DNA of 64,000 nucleotides, taken from Bellilinea sp. (GTDB taxonomy: Bacteria > Chloroflexota > Anaerolineae > Anaerolineales > Anaerolineaceae). Under the pieces are notes generated by a model, which had not been told where the DNA came from, ran no database searches, and saw only the letters and a program-made list of their open reading frames with translations. The stretch covers positions 1,092,151-1,156,150 of the forward strand of contig BPHQ01000001.1 in the NCBI GenBank assembly GCA_026003615.1. The letters run 5' to 3'. A program made the translations under genes and the position numbers. Below, piece by piece: positions 8,396-16,590 of the stretch (position 1 is its first letter; the number at the start of each line of letters is the position of its first letter).

Positions 8396-9174
8396 CGAAA
8401 CTTAATTCTCCGAAATGAGTCAACATAACGCGGGTTGTCTTCACTGCTTTCCGGAATTCGACGCTGACGCTGCATCCTTTCCATCTCTTCCATATTCGCT
8501 ATTTGACTGCGATGATGTTTCAGCGCCATTATCTTCAATTCCCATGTGTCGGTTACATCTATCATCATATTCGGTTGCGCCGTGAGTGTCAACCATAATT
8601 CCCTGACTTCGTGGGGTAACAAACCTTTCTCTAATAATTCCGGGTAGTATAAGGGATTACCGCTTGCTGGATACACCGCCTCGCAGACAATTTGACCAGC
8701 GATTCGATGGTCAGGATGGTTGATACGGTCTTCCCGGTGGAAGAAATTGGTTGGATCGCTTGTCACCACTACATCGGGTCTCACTTCTCGAAGAACAGCC
8801 ACAACTTCGCGGCGAGCAGCAAGATCTGCCTGAAGATAACCATCTTCAAAGTCCAGAAACCTGACCCGACTGACTCCCAAAACCTTTGCCGCTTGAATTT
8901 GTTCCTCTTCGCGAAGGTGCATTAGAGCCTCCCGATCCACTACCTCCCCTCGAACCCCTTTATCTCCACGCGTAAGTAAACAATATTCAACGGTATGGCC
9001 TATTTGGGTCCATCGGGCAATTGTCGCACCACAAAAAAATTCTGGATCATCCGGATGAGCCAGGATTACCAGAATTTTTTGGGGGCTCTTCCAATTTTCA
9101 GGACTTTTTTGGTCCGCGTTTCCTTCGACCACCTCTCCCTCCCGAACGTCGTTTCTGTCTATTGGTGGATACAT
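8392..9174 (-). CDS. PIG-L/LmbE-family deacetylase
   Basis: A zinc-dependent N-acetylglucosaminyl-type deacetylase related to MshB and BshB. The metal site AHPDDPEFFCGAT and the later NHPDHRIAG pair are both present, and the core starts at KILVILAHPDD. The start is ambiguous: I use ATG 9174, but GTG 9132 has a GGGAGGGAGA stretch just before it and may be the real one. Either way the first codons overlap the end of the upstream PSP1 gene in another frame. Substrates of this family are sugar conjugates such as low-molecular-weight thiols; no thiol-ligase genes are nearby, so the substrate is open. Confidence 0.85.
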   Translation of the reverse strand: MYPPIDRNDVREGEVVEGNADQKSPENWKSPQKILVILAHPDDPEFFCGATIARWTQIGHTVEYCLLTRGDKGVRGEVVDREALMHLREEEQIQAAKVLGVSRVRFLDFEDGYLQADLAARREVVAVLREVRPDVVVTSDPTNFFHREDRINHPDHRIAGQIVCEAVYPASGNPLYYPELLEKGLLPHEVRELWLTLTAQPNMMIDVTDTWELKIMALKHHRSQIANMEEMERMQRQRRIPESSEDNPRYVDSFRRIKFR

Positions 9175-10129
9175 CGGGTTGGATCGTCGGTTCTTGTTGC
9201 GCCCGATCACCACTATCTCCGATAGCCAACTCTTCCCCCAAATAAATGTCTTCTCCGCTTTCCTCAATCACATCAACAACATCACTTCCGGCAGGTGGTT
9301 CGCTAAAAGCAAGAATTTCTTCTCGGGTGAACTCCCTCACCCCAACTTCCGGGATGTCCACACGCACTTTTCCTGCCAGTGGTAGCACATCAATAACCTT
9401 CCCTTCCCCCAGGGGTGTTGCAATTCGTTTATTGCGCTTCGGTAAACCTTTGCGCGCCTCAACGTAGGTATCATACTCATAAATCAGACAGCACCGTAAT
9501 CGTCCACACATTCCGGTAATTTCGGTCGGCGTCAGAGAGATACCTTGTTCCTTAGCCATTCGGATTGATATTGAGCTGAATTCGGTCAAGAAGCGAGAAC
9601 AACACCGGGTTTCCAGCCCGCAAGCACCCATGCCTCCCAGCAATTTGGCAACATCCCGCGGCCCAATTTGACGCAACTCGACCACTGCCGGCGCATATTG
9701 TCGCTGCATGTCCTGCCGAAGGGATTTTAATTCCACCCGTTCTTCCCCTTCTGTAGAATAAAGAATCGTCAAACGGGAACCATCGAAACTGTATTCAGCG
9801 GCAACCACTTTAAGGTTTTGAAGGCGTAATTCAGCCGCACGTTTACGGCACACCTCAACAACATCCAATTCCCGCAACTGCCACAATTGACGAAGCAACA
9901 AATCCCGCGGCGTAGCCACCCGCTCCACCGGCTTCCAACCTCCCTCGGGGGGTTGCATGGGTTCTTTGATGATTTGAGCAACCTCTCCAATTTGCCAGCC
10001 ACGAGCAGTCTCAACCACAACCGAATCACCAACCCGCAAAGCGGGCAAATTCGTGGCCTGAAAATGGTATATTTTACCAACTTTTGAAAACCGAACCCCC
10101 ACAATCTGCTGAACAGCAGTTGCTTCCAT
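9098..10129 (-). CDS. PSP1-domain protein (RicT/YaaT-like)
   Basis: A 343-residue protein. The N-terminal PSP1 domain begins VGVRFSKVGKIYHFQA and includes GDSVVVETARGWQIGEV; the Cys-containing middle segment (LLGGMGACGLETRCCSRFL and TGMCGRLRCCLIYE, around residues 165-215) is diagnostic for the RicT/YaaT family, which in Bacillus forms a complex holding Fe-S clusters and influences RNA processing and sporulation. The C-terminal 60 residues are acidic then strongly basic (KRRSGGRGGRRKRGPKKS), a tail the family does not usually have. Its last 77 bases overlap the PIG-L gene. It starts 5 bases after the Mrp stop. Confidence 0.88.
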   Translation of the reverse strand: MEATAVQQIVGVRFSKVGKIYHFQATNLPALRVGDSVVVETARGWQIGEVAQIIKEPMQPPEGGWKPVERVATPRDLLLRQLWQLRELDVVEVCRKRAAELRLQNLKVVAAEYSFDGSRLTILYSTEGEERVELKSLRQDMQRQYAPAVVELRQIGPRDVAKLLGGMGACGLETRCCSRFLTEFSSISIRMAKEQGISLTPTEITGMCGRLRCCLIYEYDTYVEARKGLPKRNKRIATPLGEGKVIDVLPLAGKVRVDIPEVGVREFTREEILAFSEPPAGSDVVDVIEESGEDIYLGEELAIGDSGDRAQQEPTIQPDVSTNRQKRRSGGRGGRRKRGPKKS

Positions 10130-10134
10130 TCGAT

Positions 10135-11217
10135 TTACTCCACCATCTCAATTTTGACGCCGCCCTGTCTCTTGAAGGCAGCGATGCTTAATTGAGCAGC
10201 CAGTTGTTCTGCGATTTGCCGTAGGGCTTTGCCTGCCGCCGATTCCGGATAAGAAAGAACAATCGGTTTTCCCTCATCGCCGCCCTTTCTAACTTCAGGC
10301 TCCAACGGGATCACGCCCAGGAACGGCGCTTGATGCTGCCTGGCAAGCGTTTCTCCACCACCCCTGCCAAATACATCTACCATAGTTCCGTCCGGCATTT
10401 GCAGGTAGCTCATATTTTCAATAACGCCCAAAATCGGGACATTTAGTTGCTCGAACATTTGAATTCCGCGACTGGCATCTTCCAGTGAAACCGCTTGCGG
10501 CAGAGTAACGATTACTCCACCGCTGAGTGGCACAGATTGTGCCAGACTGAGCTGGGCATCTCCGGTTCCGGGCGGTAGATCAATGATAAGATAATCCAGC
10601 AACCCCCAATCCACATCCCCTAAAAATTGTCGAATGGCGGAATGGAGCATGGGACCTCGCCAGATGAGAGCTTTTCCGGGTGGCACCAAAAAACCAATTG
10701 ACATGACCTTAACCCCATAGGCTTCCGCTGGTTTAATTTTTTCTCCTTGAATTGGCGGAAGGCGATCCACTCCCATCATTCGAGGCACATTCGGCCCATA
10801 AATATCTGCATCCAAAAGCCCAACCCGCGCTCCGCTTTGGGCAAGCGCCACCGCCAAATTTACCGCCACGGTGGTCTTTCCCACCCCTCCTTTTCCAGAA
10901 GCAACCGCCACAGCATTCTTTACCGGAATTTCCATCAAACCTCGAGCGTGACCATCATTACGCACATATGCATCAAAGCGGATGTTGACTTCCTTAACCC
11001 CCGGGATGGCAAGGATTGCCTGACGTGCTTCCGATTCAATTTTTCCCTTCAAGGGACAAGCAGGAGTTGTCAGCACGATGTCAAACCCAACTTTACCATC
11101 CTCGATTTGGAGGTTTTGAACCATATTGAGAGAAACCAAATCTTGATGCAATTCGGGTTCCTCAACCTTGCTTAAAGCGGCAAGGACTGTTTCTTTTGAG
11201 ATCAAAGGGGAATCCAT
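10135..11217 (-). CDS. Mrp/ApbC-family Fe-S cluster carrier ATPase
   Basis: A 360-residue P-loop ATPase that carries and transfers iron-sulfur clusters. The N-terminal MIP18/DUF59 domain (residues about 8-90) is followed by the deviant Walker [21 protein letters not shown] and the [18 protein letters not shown] switch. The usual C-terminal CxxC is not obvious: after VIENMS there is YLQMPDG, where many relatives have a CPxC motif, so cluster binding may differ. Its position just after nuoB-nuoCD-nuoI and the Cys-rich small protein suggests it helps load the Fe-S clusters of those subunits, which is inference. Confidence 0.9.
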   Translation of the reverse strand: MDSPLISKETVLAALSKVEEPELHQDLVSLNMVQNLQIEDGKVGFDIVLTTPACPLKGKIESEARQAILAIPGVKEVNIRFDAYVRNDGHARGLMEIPVKNAVAVASGKGGVGKTTVAVNLAVALAQSGARVGLLDADIYGPNVPRMMGVDRLPPIQGEKIKPAEAYGVKVMSIGFLVPPGKALIWRGPMLHSAIRQFLGDVDWGLLDYLIIDLPPGTGDAQLSLAQSVPLSGGVIVTLPQAVSLEDASRGIQMFEQLNVPILGVIENMSYLQMPDGTMVDVFGRGGGETLARQHQAPFLGVIPLEPEVRKGGDEGKPIVLSYPESAAGKALRQIAEQLAAQLSIAAFKRQGGVKIEMVE

Positions 11218-11231
11218 TAATCTAATCTACC

Positions 11232-11570
11232 TCACGTTTCTCGAATTTTCCAATCTTTTTGGACGAATTGCTGCACTTCTTTTTTACAATGCTCAAATTG
11301 GTTGACCAAATCGTGGTCTGAGCCACGGAAGCGTCGTATGGTTTGCCTGGCACAGATTGTACACCCTCGCATACCGCGGTAGGAATCAATGGTGCAGGTC
11401 TGACAGCCACCCATTCGCACCATCATCAGGGTGAAGGCTGTCCGATCAACCAGATTTGCCTCATTGGAACAAACCTGATCAACCAGTTTTTGCCAGTCAG
11501 CTCCGCGTAAATTTCGTAAATGACTGATCACGCGCGGAGGAAACATCACTTCGGTATCGCTATTATACAT
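11232..11570 (-). CDS. Small Cys-rich protein of unknown function
   Basis: A 112-residue soluble protein I do not recognise as a named family. Its middle carries two CxxC pairs, GGCQTCTIDSYRG and GCTICARQTIRRF (about residues 54-80), a spacing suited to one zinc ion or an Fe-S cluster. The C-terminus is helical and charged. A second in-frame ATG (at MFPPRV, residue 9) is an equally good start. It lies between nuoI and the Mrp Fe-S carrier on the same strand with gaps of 21 and 14 bases, so an Fe-S-related role is plausible but not shown. Confidence 0.75.
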   Translation of the reverse strand: MYNSDTEVMFPPRVISHLRNLRGADWQKLVDQVCSNEANLVDRTAFTLMMVRMGGCQTCTIDSYRGMRGCTICARQTIRRFRGSDHDLVNQFEHCKKEVQQFVQKDWKIRET

Positions 11571-11591
11571 CCTGTCGGATATCCTCGAAAG

Positions 11592-12206
11592 TCAAGAGGC
11601 CGGCTTTCTTGCGGCTGCCTTTTGGGCTTCTTTCTCCGCCCTTGCTGCTTCTTCACGCATAAAATTGGTTGGCCGAATTTGAGCATAATAACTTGCTGGT
11701 TTGCTTAATCGCTCCAGGTCAAAGATATGCTCTTTAAAACGGTCATAAGAGGCAATTTCATAATCGTGATCCATCTTTATCGCATCGAATGGACAGAACT
11801 CCGCACAAAAACCACAATTCATGCAGATATCCACGTCAATGTAAAATTCTTTGGGTTGTGGAATCGGCTTACCGGTCACCGGGTCATTCGTCCGAACAAT
11901 CCAGATACATTGTGGAGGACAGACCTTCGCACAAATTCCACAAGAAGTGCAACGGATTTCCTTCTCACCGTTATCGCCTTCATCATACACTAAAAAAGGA
12001 ATGTAGCGAAACTCTTCTGGTACCGGTAGTTTTTCTTCAGGATACTGAATCGTAAAAATACCTTCAACATCGGGGCTGCGCCTGAGTTCGATTCCCTCTG
12101 TGGTGAAGTAACGTTTTTTCCCGCTTCGCAAGTCTTCAAGGTAGGTCTTGATAAAGTGCCGAAAGGTTGTCCACAATCCTCGTAAAATACCGCTTCCTGT
12201 GATCAT
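11592..12206 (-). CDS. nuoI: NADH-quinone oxidoreductase subunit I
   Basis: The two-cluster ferredoxin subunit of complex I, which passes electrons along the peripheral arm. Both 4Fe-4S motifs are present: CTSCGICAKVCPPQC and CMNCGFCAEFCPFD. I place the start at ATG 12206 (MITGSG) because GGAAGGAGGAGGA lies directly upstream; the protein is then 204 residues. A longer in-frame reading would overlap nuoCD and lacks a ribosome site. The tail is Ala/Lys-rich. It follows nuoCD by 16 bases. Confidence 0.93.
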   Translation of the reverse strand: MITGSGILRGLWTTFRHFIKTYLEDLRSGKKRYFTTEGIELRRSPDVEGIFTIQYPEEKLPVPEEFRYIPFLVYDEGDNGEKEIRCTSCGICAKVCPPQCIWIVRTNDPVTGKPIPQPKEFYIDVDICMNCGFCAEFCPFDAIKMDHDYEIASYDRFKEHIFDLERLSKPASYYAQIRPTNFMREEAARAEKEAQKAAARKPAS

Positions 12207-12222
12207 TCCTCCTCCTTCCGCT

Positions 12223-13956
12223 TTATCGGTCCACTTCGCCCAATACAATATCAATCGAACCGAGGATGGTCACCACGTCGGCAATCTTTTGACCGCGGCA
12301 CATTTCCGCTAAACTGGTAAGGTTGATAAAGGTTGGTGCCCGCACATGATACCGCCACGGATTGGGTTTTCCATTGGAGACTACATAGAAGCCCAATTCA
12401 CCCTTGGGACCCTCAACCCGCCCATATGACTCGCCCGCCGGCACTCGCACCTGATATTGTGGTTTACCACTGAGTATCGGGCCATCCGGGATATCCTTCA
12501 ATACCTGCCGGAGAATACGCAAACTTTGGCGCATTTCTTCAAGGCGCAGCAGGTAACGGTCATAAATGTCGCCATTATAGCGGACGGGTATGTCGAATTC
12601 AAAGCGATCATAGATACTGTATGGATCAGCTCGACGGACATCATAAGCCACGCCGGAAGCACGCAAAACCGGGCCAGAAGCCGAAAGTGCAATTGCTCGC
12701 TCAGCGGTTAATACTCCAACTCCCTCACAGCGGCCGCGAACAATTTCATTATTTGTGATAAAGTAATCCATCTCATCCAGTTTTCGGGGTAAGCGGTCAA
12801 ACACAAGTTTTCGGATTTTTTCCATCACCTCAACTGGAATATCCCGAGCCACGCCGCCAAATCGGAAATAATTGCACATCATCCGCGAGCCGGAAACCGC
12901 TTCAAATACATCCAGAATCAACTCCCGTTCTTCAAGCGCGTACAACATGGGTGTAAAAAATGCACCAAGATCATTTAACAAAAAGCCAATAGAAAAGATG
13001 TGATTCAAGAAGCGGGTCAATTCCGCCATCATGACGCGTATATACTCCGCCCGTTCAGGGGGCTGAATGCCCATCAACTTTTCAACAGCCAGCGCATAAC
13101 CAAAATTATTGCTCATGGAGCAAACGTAATCCAACCGATCAGTAAAAGGCATGTTTTGTAAAAATGTGTTCCGTTCGCCGATTTTTTCATGGTTTCGGTG
13201 AAGGTAGCCCATAATCGGTTTTAAGTCTACAACGGTTTCGCCATCCAAAACCACCACCATGCGGAAGACACCATGAGTGGAAGGATGCTGCGGCCCGAGA
13301 TTAACCACCACCTGTTCGGTCAATAAATCATCCGATTTATCTACTCGTTTCAACCCCGCATAGAGTAATTCATCCGTTTCAGGTGACCACTGCTCAGGGT
13401 CAAAGCCCGCAGGGTATTGGAGATTATCATGAAAGGGATTTTTGTCTTCGGCACGGTAGACATGACCTTCCGGCCAGCGACTTTTGAAGGGTTTGGCTTC
13501 TTCTTCAAAAAAGGGTTCTTTCCAATCTTTTCGCAAGGGGTGACCGTGAAAACCTTCCCAGGTTAATATCCGCCGAAGATCCGGATGATTGGCGAAGCGT
13601 ATGCCCAGCAAATCCCATGCCTCACGCTCCTGGAATTCCGCTCCGGGAAACAACGGTGTAAGCGAAGGCACAACCGGATTTTCTCGATCAACCTGGGTTT
13701 TCAGCACCAGCGCTCCCCCGCCGATTGTTCTGTAAAAATGATAGACAACCTCCATTTTATTTTCTGGCAGGTAATCCACCCCGGTTACAGAAGAGAGGTA
13801 ATCATAGCCCATCTCATCTCGTAAAGCCTGCGCAACAACAACCAGATTTTCCGGCTTCACGAGAAACCCGCTGTACCCCGTTCGCGAATCCGGTAAAATA
13901 ATTTCAGGAAATCGCTCGGTCAGGCTGGATGATTGAACTCCTACTTGTTCACTCAT
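12223..13956 (-). CDS. nuoCD: NADH-quinone oxidoreductase, fused C/D subunit
   Basis: A 577-residue fusion of the 30-kDa (NuoC) and 49-kDa (NuoD) subunits. The NuoC part occupies about residues 20-155, ending in [12 protein letters not shown]...HPLRKDW, and the NuoD part starts near [16 protein letters not shown]. NuoD helps form the quinone site and descends from the large subunit of NiFe hydrogenases; the CxxC nickel ligands are absent, as expected for complex I. The start overlaps the nuoB stop by 8 bases. The fusion is known from several bacterial groups. Confidence 0.94.
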   Translation of the reverse strand: MSEQVGVQSSSLTERFPEIILPDSRTGYSGFLVKPENLVVVAQALRDEMGYDYLSSVTGVDYLPENKMEVVYHFYRTIGGGALVLKTQVDRENPVVPSLTPLFPGAEFQEREAWDLLGIRFANHPDLRRILTWEGFHGHPLRKDWKEPFFEEEAKPFKSRWPEGHVYRAEDKNPFHDNLQYPAGFDPEQWSPETDELLYAGLKRVDKSDDLLTEQVVVNLGPQHPSTHGVFRMVVVLDGETVVDLKPIMGYLHRNHEKIGERNTFLQNMPFTDRLDYVCSMSNNFGYALAVEKLMGIQPPERAEYIRVMMAELTRFLNHIFSIGFLLNDLGAFFTPMLYALEERELILDVFEAVSGSRMMCNYFRFGGVARDIPVEVMEKIRKLVFDRLPRKLDEMDYFITNNEIVRGRCEGVGVLTAERAIALSASGPVLRASGVAYDVRRADPYSIYDRFEFDIPVRYNGDIYDRYLLRLEEMRQSLRILRQVLKDIPDGPILSGKPQYQVRVPAGESYGRVEGPKGELGFYVVSNGKPNPWRYHVRAPTFINLTSLAEMCRGQKIADVVTILGSIDIVLGEVDR

Positions 13957-14611
13957 GGGTGGATTCTCCCTCTGGCTCAGTATTCCTTTGTTCTTCCCTC
14001 TGACTGCATACTTGTTTGATCAGGTCGAATTTCCGCGGGTCCATCAAATCCGGTCCTAAAATGGGAATAGGAATCGGTTCGCCGGGGGTCTTTTGATACC
14101 ATGGCACACTCCGCAAAGATTGTGTTTCAATCTTTTTCATCAGGGTGATGAAACCATGTAACAAAGCCTGCGGCGTGGGCGGGCAACCCGGAATATACAC
14201 ATCCACGGGTATAAATTTGTCCACTCCGGCAACAACGGTATAGCCTTCCTTAAACGGCCCCCCGCCCGAAGCGCAGGCCCCCATGGCGATCACATAACGC
14301 GGTTCCGGCATTTGATTGTACAACCGCACAATTTGAGGAATCATTTTCTTGGTCACAGTACCGGAGACGATCATCAAATCTGCCTGTCGAGGACTGGGAC
14401 GCATGACTTCCATTCCAAAACGGGAAAAATCAAAACGACTGGCGGCCGTACCGATCATTTCTATTGCACAACATGCCAGACCAAACATCATTGGCCAGAG
14501 CGAATTTTTCCGGCTCCAATTGTAGATTTTATCCAACGTAGTAATAGCCACCTGACTCTGCATTTCGGGAGGAATATCGTATCCCGGTGAATTTAAGGAC
14601 TCGGTACCCAT
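13949..14611 (-). CDS. nuoB: NADH-quinone oxidoreductase subunit B
   Basis: The subunit carrying the N2 4Fe-4S cluster, next to the quinone site of complex I. The adjacent-cysteine motif [17 protein letters not shown], the [13 protein letters not shown] segment, the [12 protein letters not shown] loop and the [15 protein letters not shown] motif provide all four cluster ligands. At 220 residues it has a slightly long C-terminus. It is the first gene of the cluster, with a near-consensus promoter 65-90 bases upstream. No nuoA precedes it. Confidence 0.95.
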   Translation of the reverse strand: MGTESLNSPGYDIPPEMQSQVAITTLDKIYNWSRKNSLWPMMFGLACCAIEMIGTAASRFDFSRFGMEVMRPSPRQADLMIVSGTVTKKMIPQIVRLYNQMPEPRYVIAMGACASGGGPFKEGYTVVAGVDKFIPVDVYIPGCPPTPQALLHGFITLMKKIETQSLRSVPWYQKTPGEPIPIPILGPDLMDPRKFDLIKQVCSQREEQRNTEPEGESTHE

Positions 14612-14674
14612 CGGATAACCTTTCTAAAACCAGATTCCATAGAAAGAGTGGGGAAATTTTCAGGTTTCTTTTCA

Positions 14675-14702
14675 ATTCTACCGCATCCTGATTGACTGTC
14701 AA
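14675..14702 (-). promoter_or_regulatory. Promoter of the nuoB cluster
   Basis: On the minus strand TTGACA (14702-14697), a 16-base spacer and TAGAAT (14680-14675). The -35 is half of the palindrome TTGACTGTCAA (14692-14702), shared with the divergent promoter of the regulator gene. Confidence 0.65.
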
Positions 14703-14721
14703 CCGATAATTAAGATAAAAT
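14692..14721 (+). promoter_or_regulatory. Promoter of the SufR-like regulator gene
   Basis: TTGACT (14692-14697), an 18-base spacer and TAAAAT (14716-14721), 19 bases before the ATG. Its -35 overlaps the -35 of the opposite nuo promoter within one 11-base palindrome. Confidence 0.55.
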
Positions 14722-14739
14722 ATTTTTGCATAATTACCA

Positions 14740-15357
14740 ATGGAGACAAGCACTGCTCAACAAATTCTCGCCTATTTGGCCGAAAACCCCGACTCTACAA
14801 TCCTTCAATTGAGTCGCGCTCTTCAAGTTACGCCAGCCGATATCCGCTATCATCTCTCGATATTAATTCGCCAAAATTTAGTCTTGCCTTCCACAACAAT
14901 AAAAAGTGGTCAACGCGGAAGACCGGCGCGGTCTTATAAAATCTCGTATGAACTCAAGCCCAATAACATCATCTCACTGGCAAGAGCTGCTCTTTCTGTT
15001 CTCCTGAGCAATTCCTCTGATAATTCACAAAAAATAATACAAAATCTCGCAATTCAGCTTTTCCCGGAAAAATCCAATAAGGCAGGTTCTCTCACCCCAA
15101 AAATCATTCAACTTGTCAATCATCTGAACATGGCCGGATACGCAGCCCGCTGGGAAGCCCGCCCTAATCGCCCGTGCATAATTTTTACAAATTGTCCATA
15201 CCGCCAATTACTATCTCAATTTCCTGCGCTGTGTGAAATGGATCGGTTTATCCTTGAATACCATCTTGACACAAGAATTATTATTGAGCAGCATATACAC
15301 CCCGAATGGGCAACTCCCCCTACCTGTCAATTTTCGGTAGAGGTAAGTAAAAAATAA
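14740..15357 (+). CDS. Winged-helix regulator, SufR/ArsR-like, with C-terminal Cys motif
   Basis: A 205-residue regulator. The N-terminus is a winged helix (TILQLSRALQVTPADIRYHLSIL, then a basic GQRGRPARSYKIS wing, residues about 18-70). The C-terminus resembles the cluster-binding domain of SufR-type Fe-S sensors: NCPYRQLLSQFPALCEMD supplies two Cys 13 apart and TCQFSV gives a third near the end, although the usual middle Cys of the family is not seen (HIHPEW in that place). It diverges from the nuoB cluster across a shared promoter, so it probably controls that Fe-S-rich cluster and itself. Fe-S sensing is inference from the Cys pattern. Confidence 0.75.
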   Translation: METSTAQQILAYLAENPDSTILQLSRALQVTPADIRYHLSILIRQNLVLPSTTIKSGQRGRPARSYKISYELKPNNIISLARAALSVLLSNSSDNSQKIIQNLAIQLFPEKSNKAGSLTPKIIQLVNHLNMAGYAARWEARPNRPCIIFTNCPYRQLLSQFPALCEMDRFILEYHLDTRIIIEQHIHPEWATPPTCQFSVEVSKK

Positions 15358-15390
15358 TCCAGCCGCACATTACCTCTACGGCTGGATTTC
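15351..15390. terminator. Bidirectional intrinsic terminator
   Basis: Stem TCCAGCCG (15358-15365) with CGGCTGGA (15379-15386). On the minus strand the hairpin is followed by TTATTTTTTAC, making a strong terminator for the cytochrome genes; on the plus strand it ends the regulator gene with a weaker T tract. Confidence 0.7.
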
Positions 15391-15411
15391 AACAAACCTC
15401 AATAAAATTAC

Positions 15412-16590
15412 TTACTCTTTAGCACCCTCTTGTATCCAGCGGATAATCAGGTCAAGTTCCTGCGGTTCGAACTTGCCCGGGTGGTTCCCGTCACGAACAA
15501 TAGTAACCAGAAGGCTTGATTCTGCATCTCCGGCCACAATCACCGCGCCTGACCTTCCACCTCTTAAAGCAGCCTCATAACTATCTAACGCCAAGCCCCC
15601 CATCGCTCCGTGACAGCTGCCGCATCGTTGGCTAACGATCTGGCCAATTCCATTGTCCCAGTTCAGTGGACCATCGGATAATTGTCCTTCCTCGGTGGGT
15701 GCGGGCGTGGAAGTTGGTGGCCGAGTGGGCAGCGGCGTGGGAGTTTGCGGTACAAAAACGTTTTCTGCCTGAGCGGAAACTGGAAGAACGGTCGTAATGG
15801 CTGTTTCTTCGAAGGTCACAAACCGATAAACAAAGAACAAAAGAAACAGGCTAAGCACGACTGCAACGGGGTAGTAAATCCGTTTTCTTTTGCGTAATTC
15901 TTCCGGCGAAGGGGGTGGAGGAAGTAATCCCTTCTCTATTTTTTCCAATTCCAGGGCATGTTCCTCTTCCATCTCATGCCGGGTCAATTTACCGGTAAAC
16001 ATGCTTTTGTTAAAAGTTCTCAAATGGACATGATAAAAATGCCAGATGAAAATCGCCAGCACCGCGAGAATGGCTTCTGCTCCATGGGCGACCTTTGCAG
16101 CAGGAATGGCCTGTCCAGGCAGGATACGAGCCGTGGCAATTGGATTCCACATCATGAATCCCGTCACCGCCATCAACACCAGGCCCCAGACCATCGCCCA
16201 ATATTCTGCTTTTTCCACAAAGTTATACCGGTCCATCTTGGGTCGTTCTTTTCGCAGTCCGAGGTTGTAAAGGAAATGCTGCAATGCATCCTGCAAATCT
16301 TTGAATCCCGGTAGCATGCTGGCTTCTTTCCGCTGGACATAAAGTTTATAACCAATCGCAACCAGATGATAAATTGCCTGAACTAAAAACACAATTGCGG
16401 CTGCGCGGTGAATAATGCGTGTCATTTCAATTCCACCCAACGCAGCAATAATCGAAATTGAGATTGAACTTTGAGCAAACTTTTGCACCAAACCGGTAAC
16501 CGCCAGCGTGGTGAAAGAAGCAATCAGAACGATATGCTCAATTCGTTCGGCCAGACTAAAGCGGGTGTAAGTTTTCGTTTTATCGCTCAT
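15412..16590 (-). CDS. Membrane cytochrome b with C-terminal c-type haem domain
   Basis: A 392-residue fusion. Residues about 10-200 form four membrane helices of the cytochrome b561/formate dehydrogenase gamma type, with candidate haem-b histidines in RIEHIVLIAS, IIHRAAAIVF and IWHFYHVHLR. A cytoplasmic acidic helix follows, then a fifth membrane segment (about 240-262), a Pro/Thr-rich linker (TPTPLPTRPPTSTPAPT) and a periplasmic monohaem domain with QRCGSCHG. It would take electrons from or pass them to quinone and hand them to periplasmic haem proteins. Its ATG overlaps the stop of the 9-haem gene by one base (TAATG), so the two act together. Confidence 0.85.
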   Translation of the reverse strand: MSDKTKTYTRFSLAERIEHIVLIASFTTLAVTGLVQKFAQSSISISIIAALGGIEMTRIIHRAAAIVFLVQAIYHLVAIGYKLYVQRKEASMLPGFKDLQDALQHFLYNLGLRKERPKMDRYNFVEKAEYWAMVWGLVLMAVTGFMMWNPIATARILPGQAIPAAKVAHGAEAILAVLAIFIWHFYHVHLRTFNKSMFTGKLTRHEMEEEHALELEKIEKGLLPPPPSPEELRKRKRIYYPVAVVLSLFLLFFVYRFVTFEETAITTVLPVSAQAENVFVPQTPTPLPTRPPTSTPAPTEEGQLSDGPLNWDNGIGQIVSQRCGSCHGAMGGLALDSYEAALRGGRSGAVIVAGDAESSLLVTIVRDGNHPGKFEPQELDLIIRWIQEGAKE

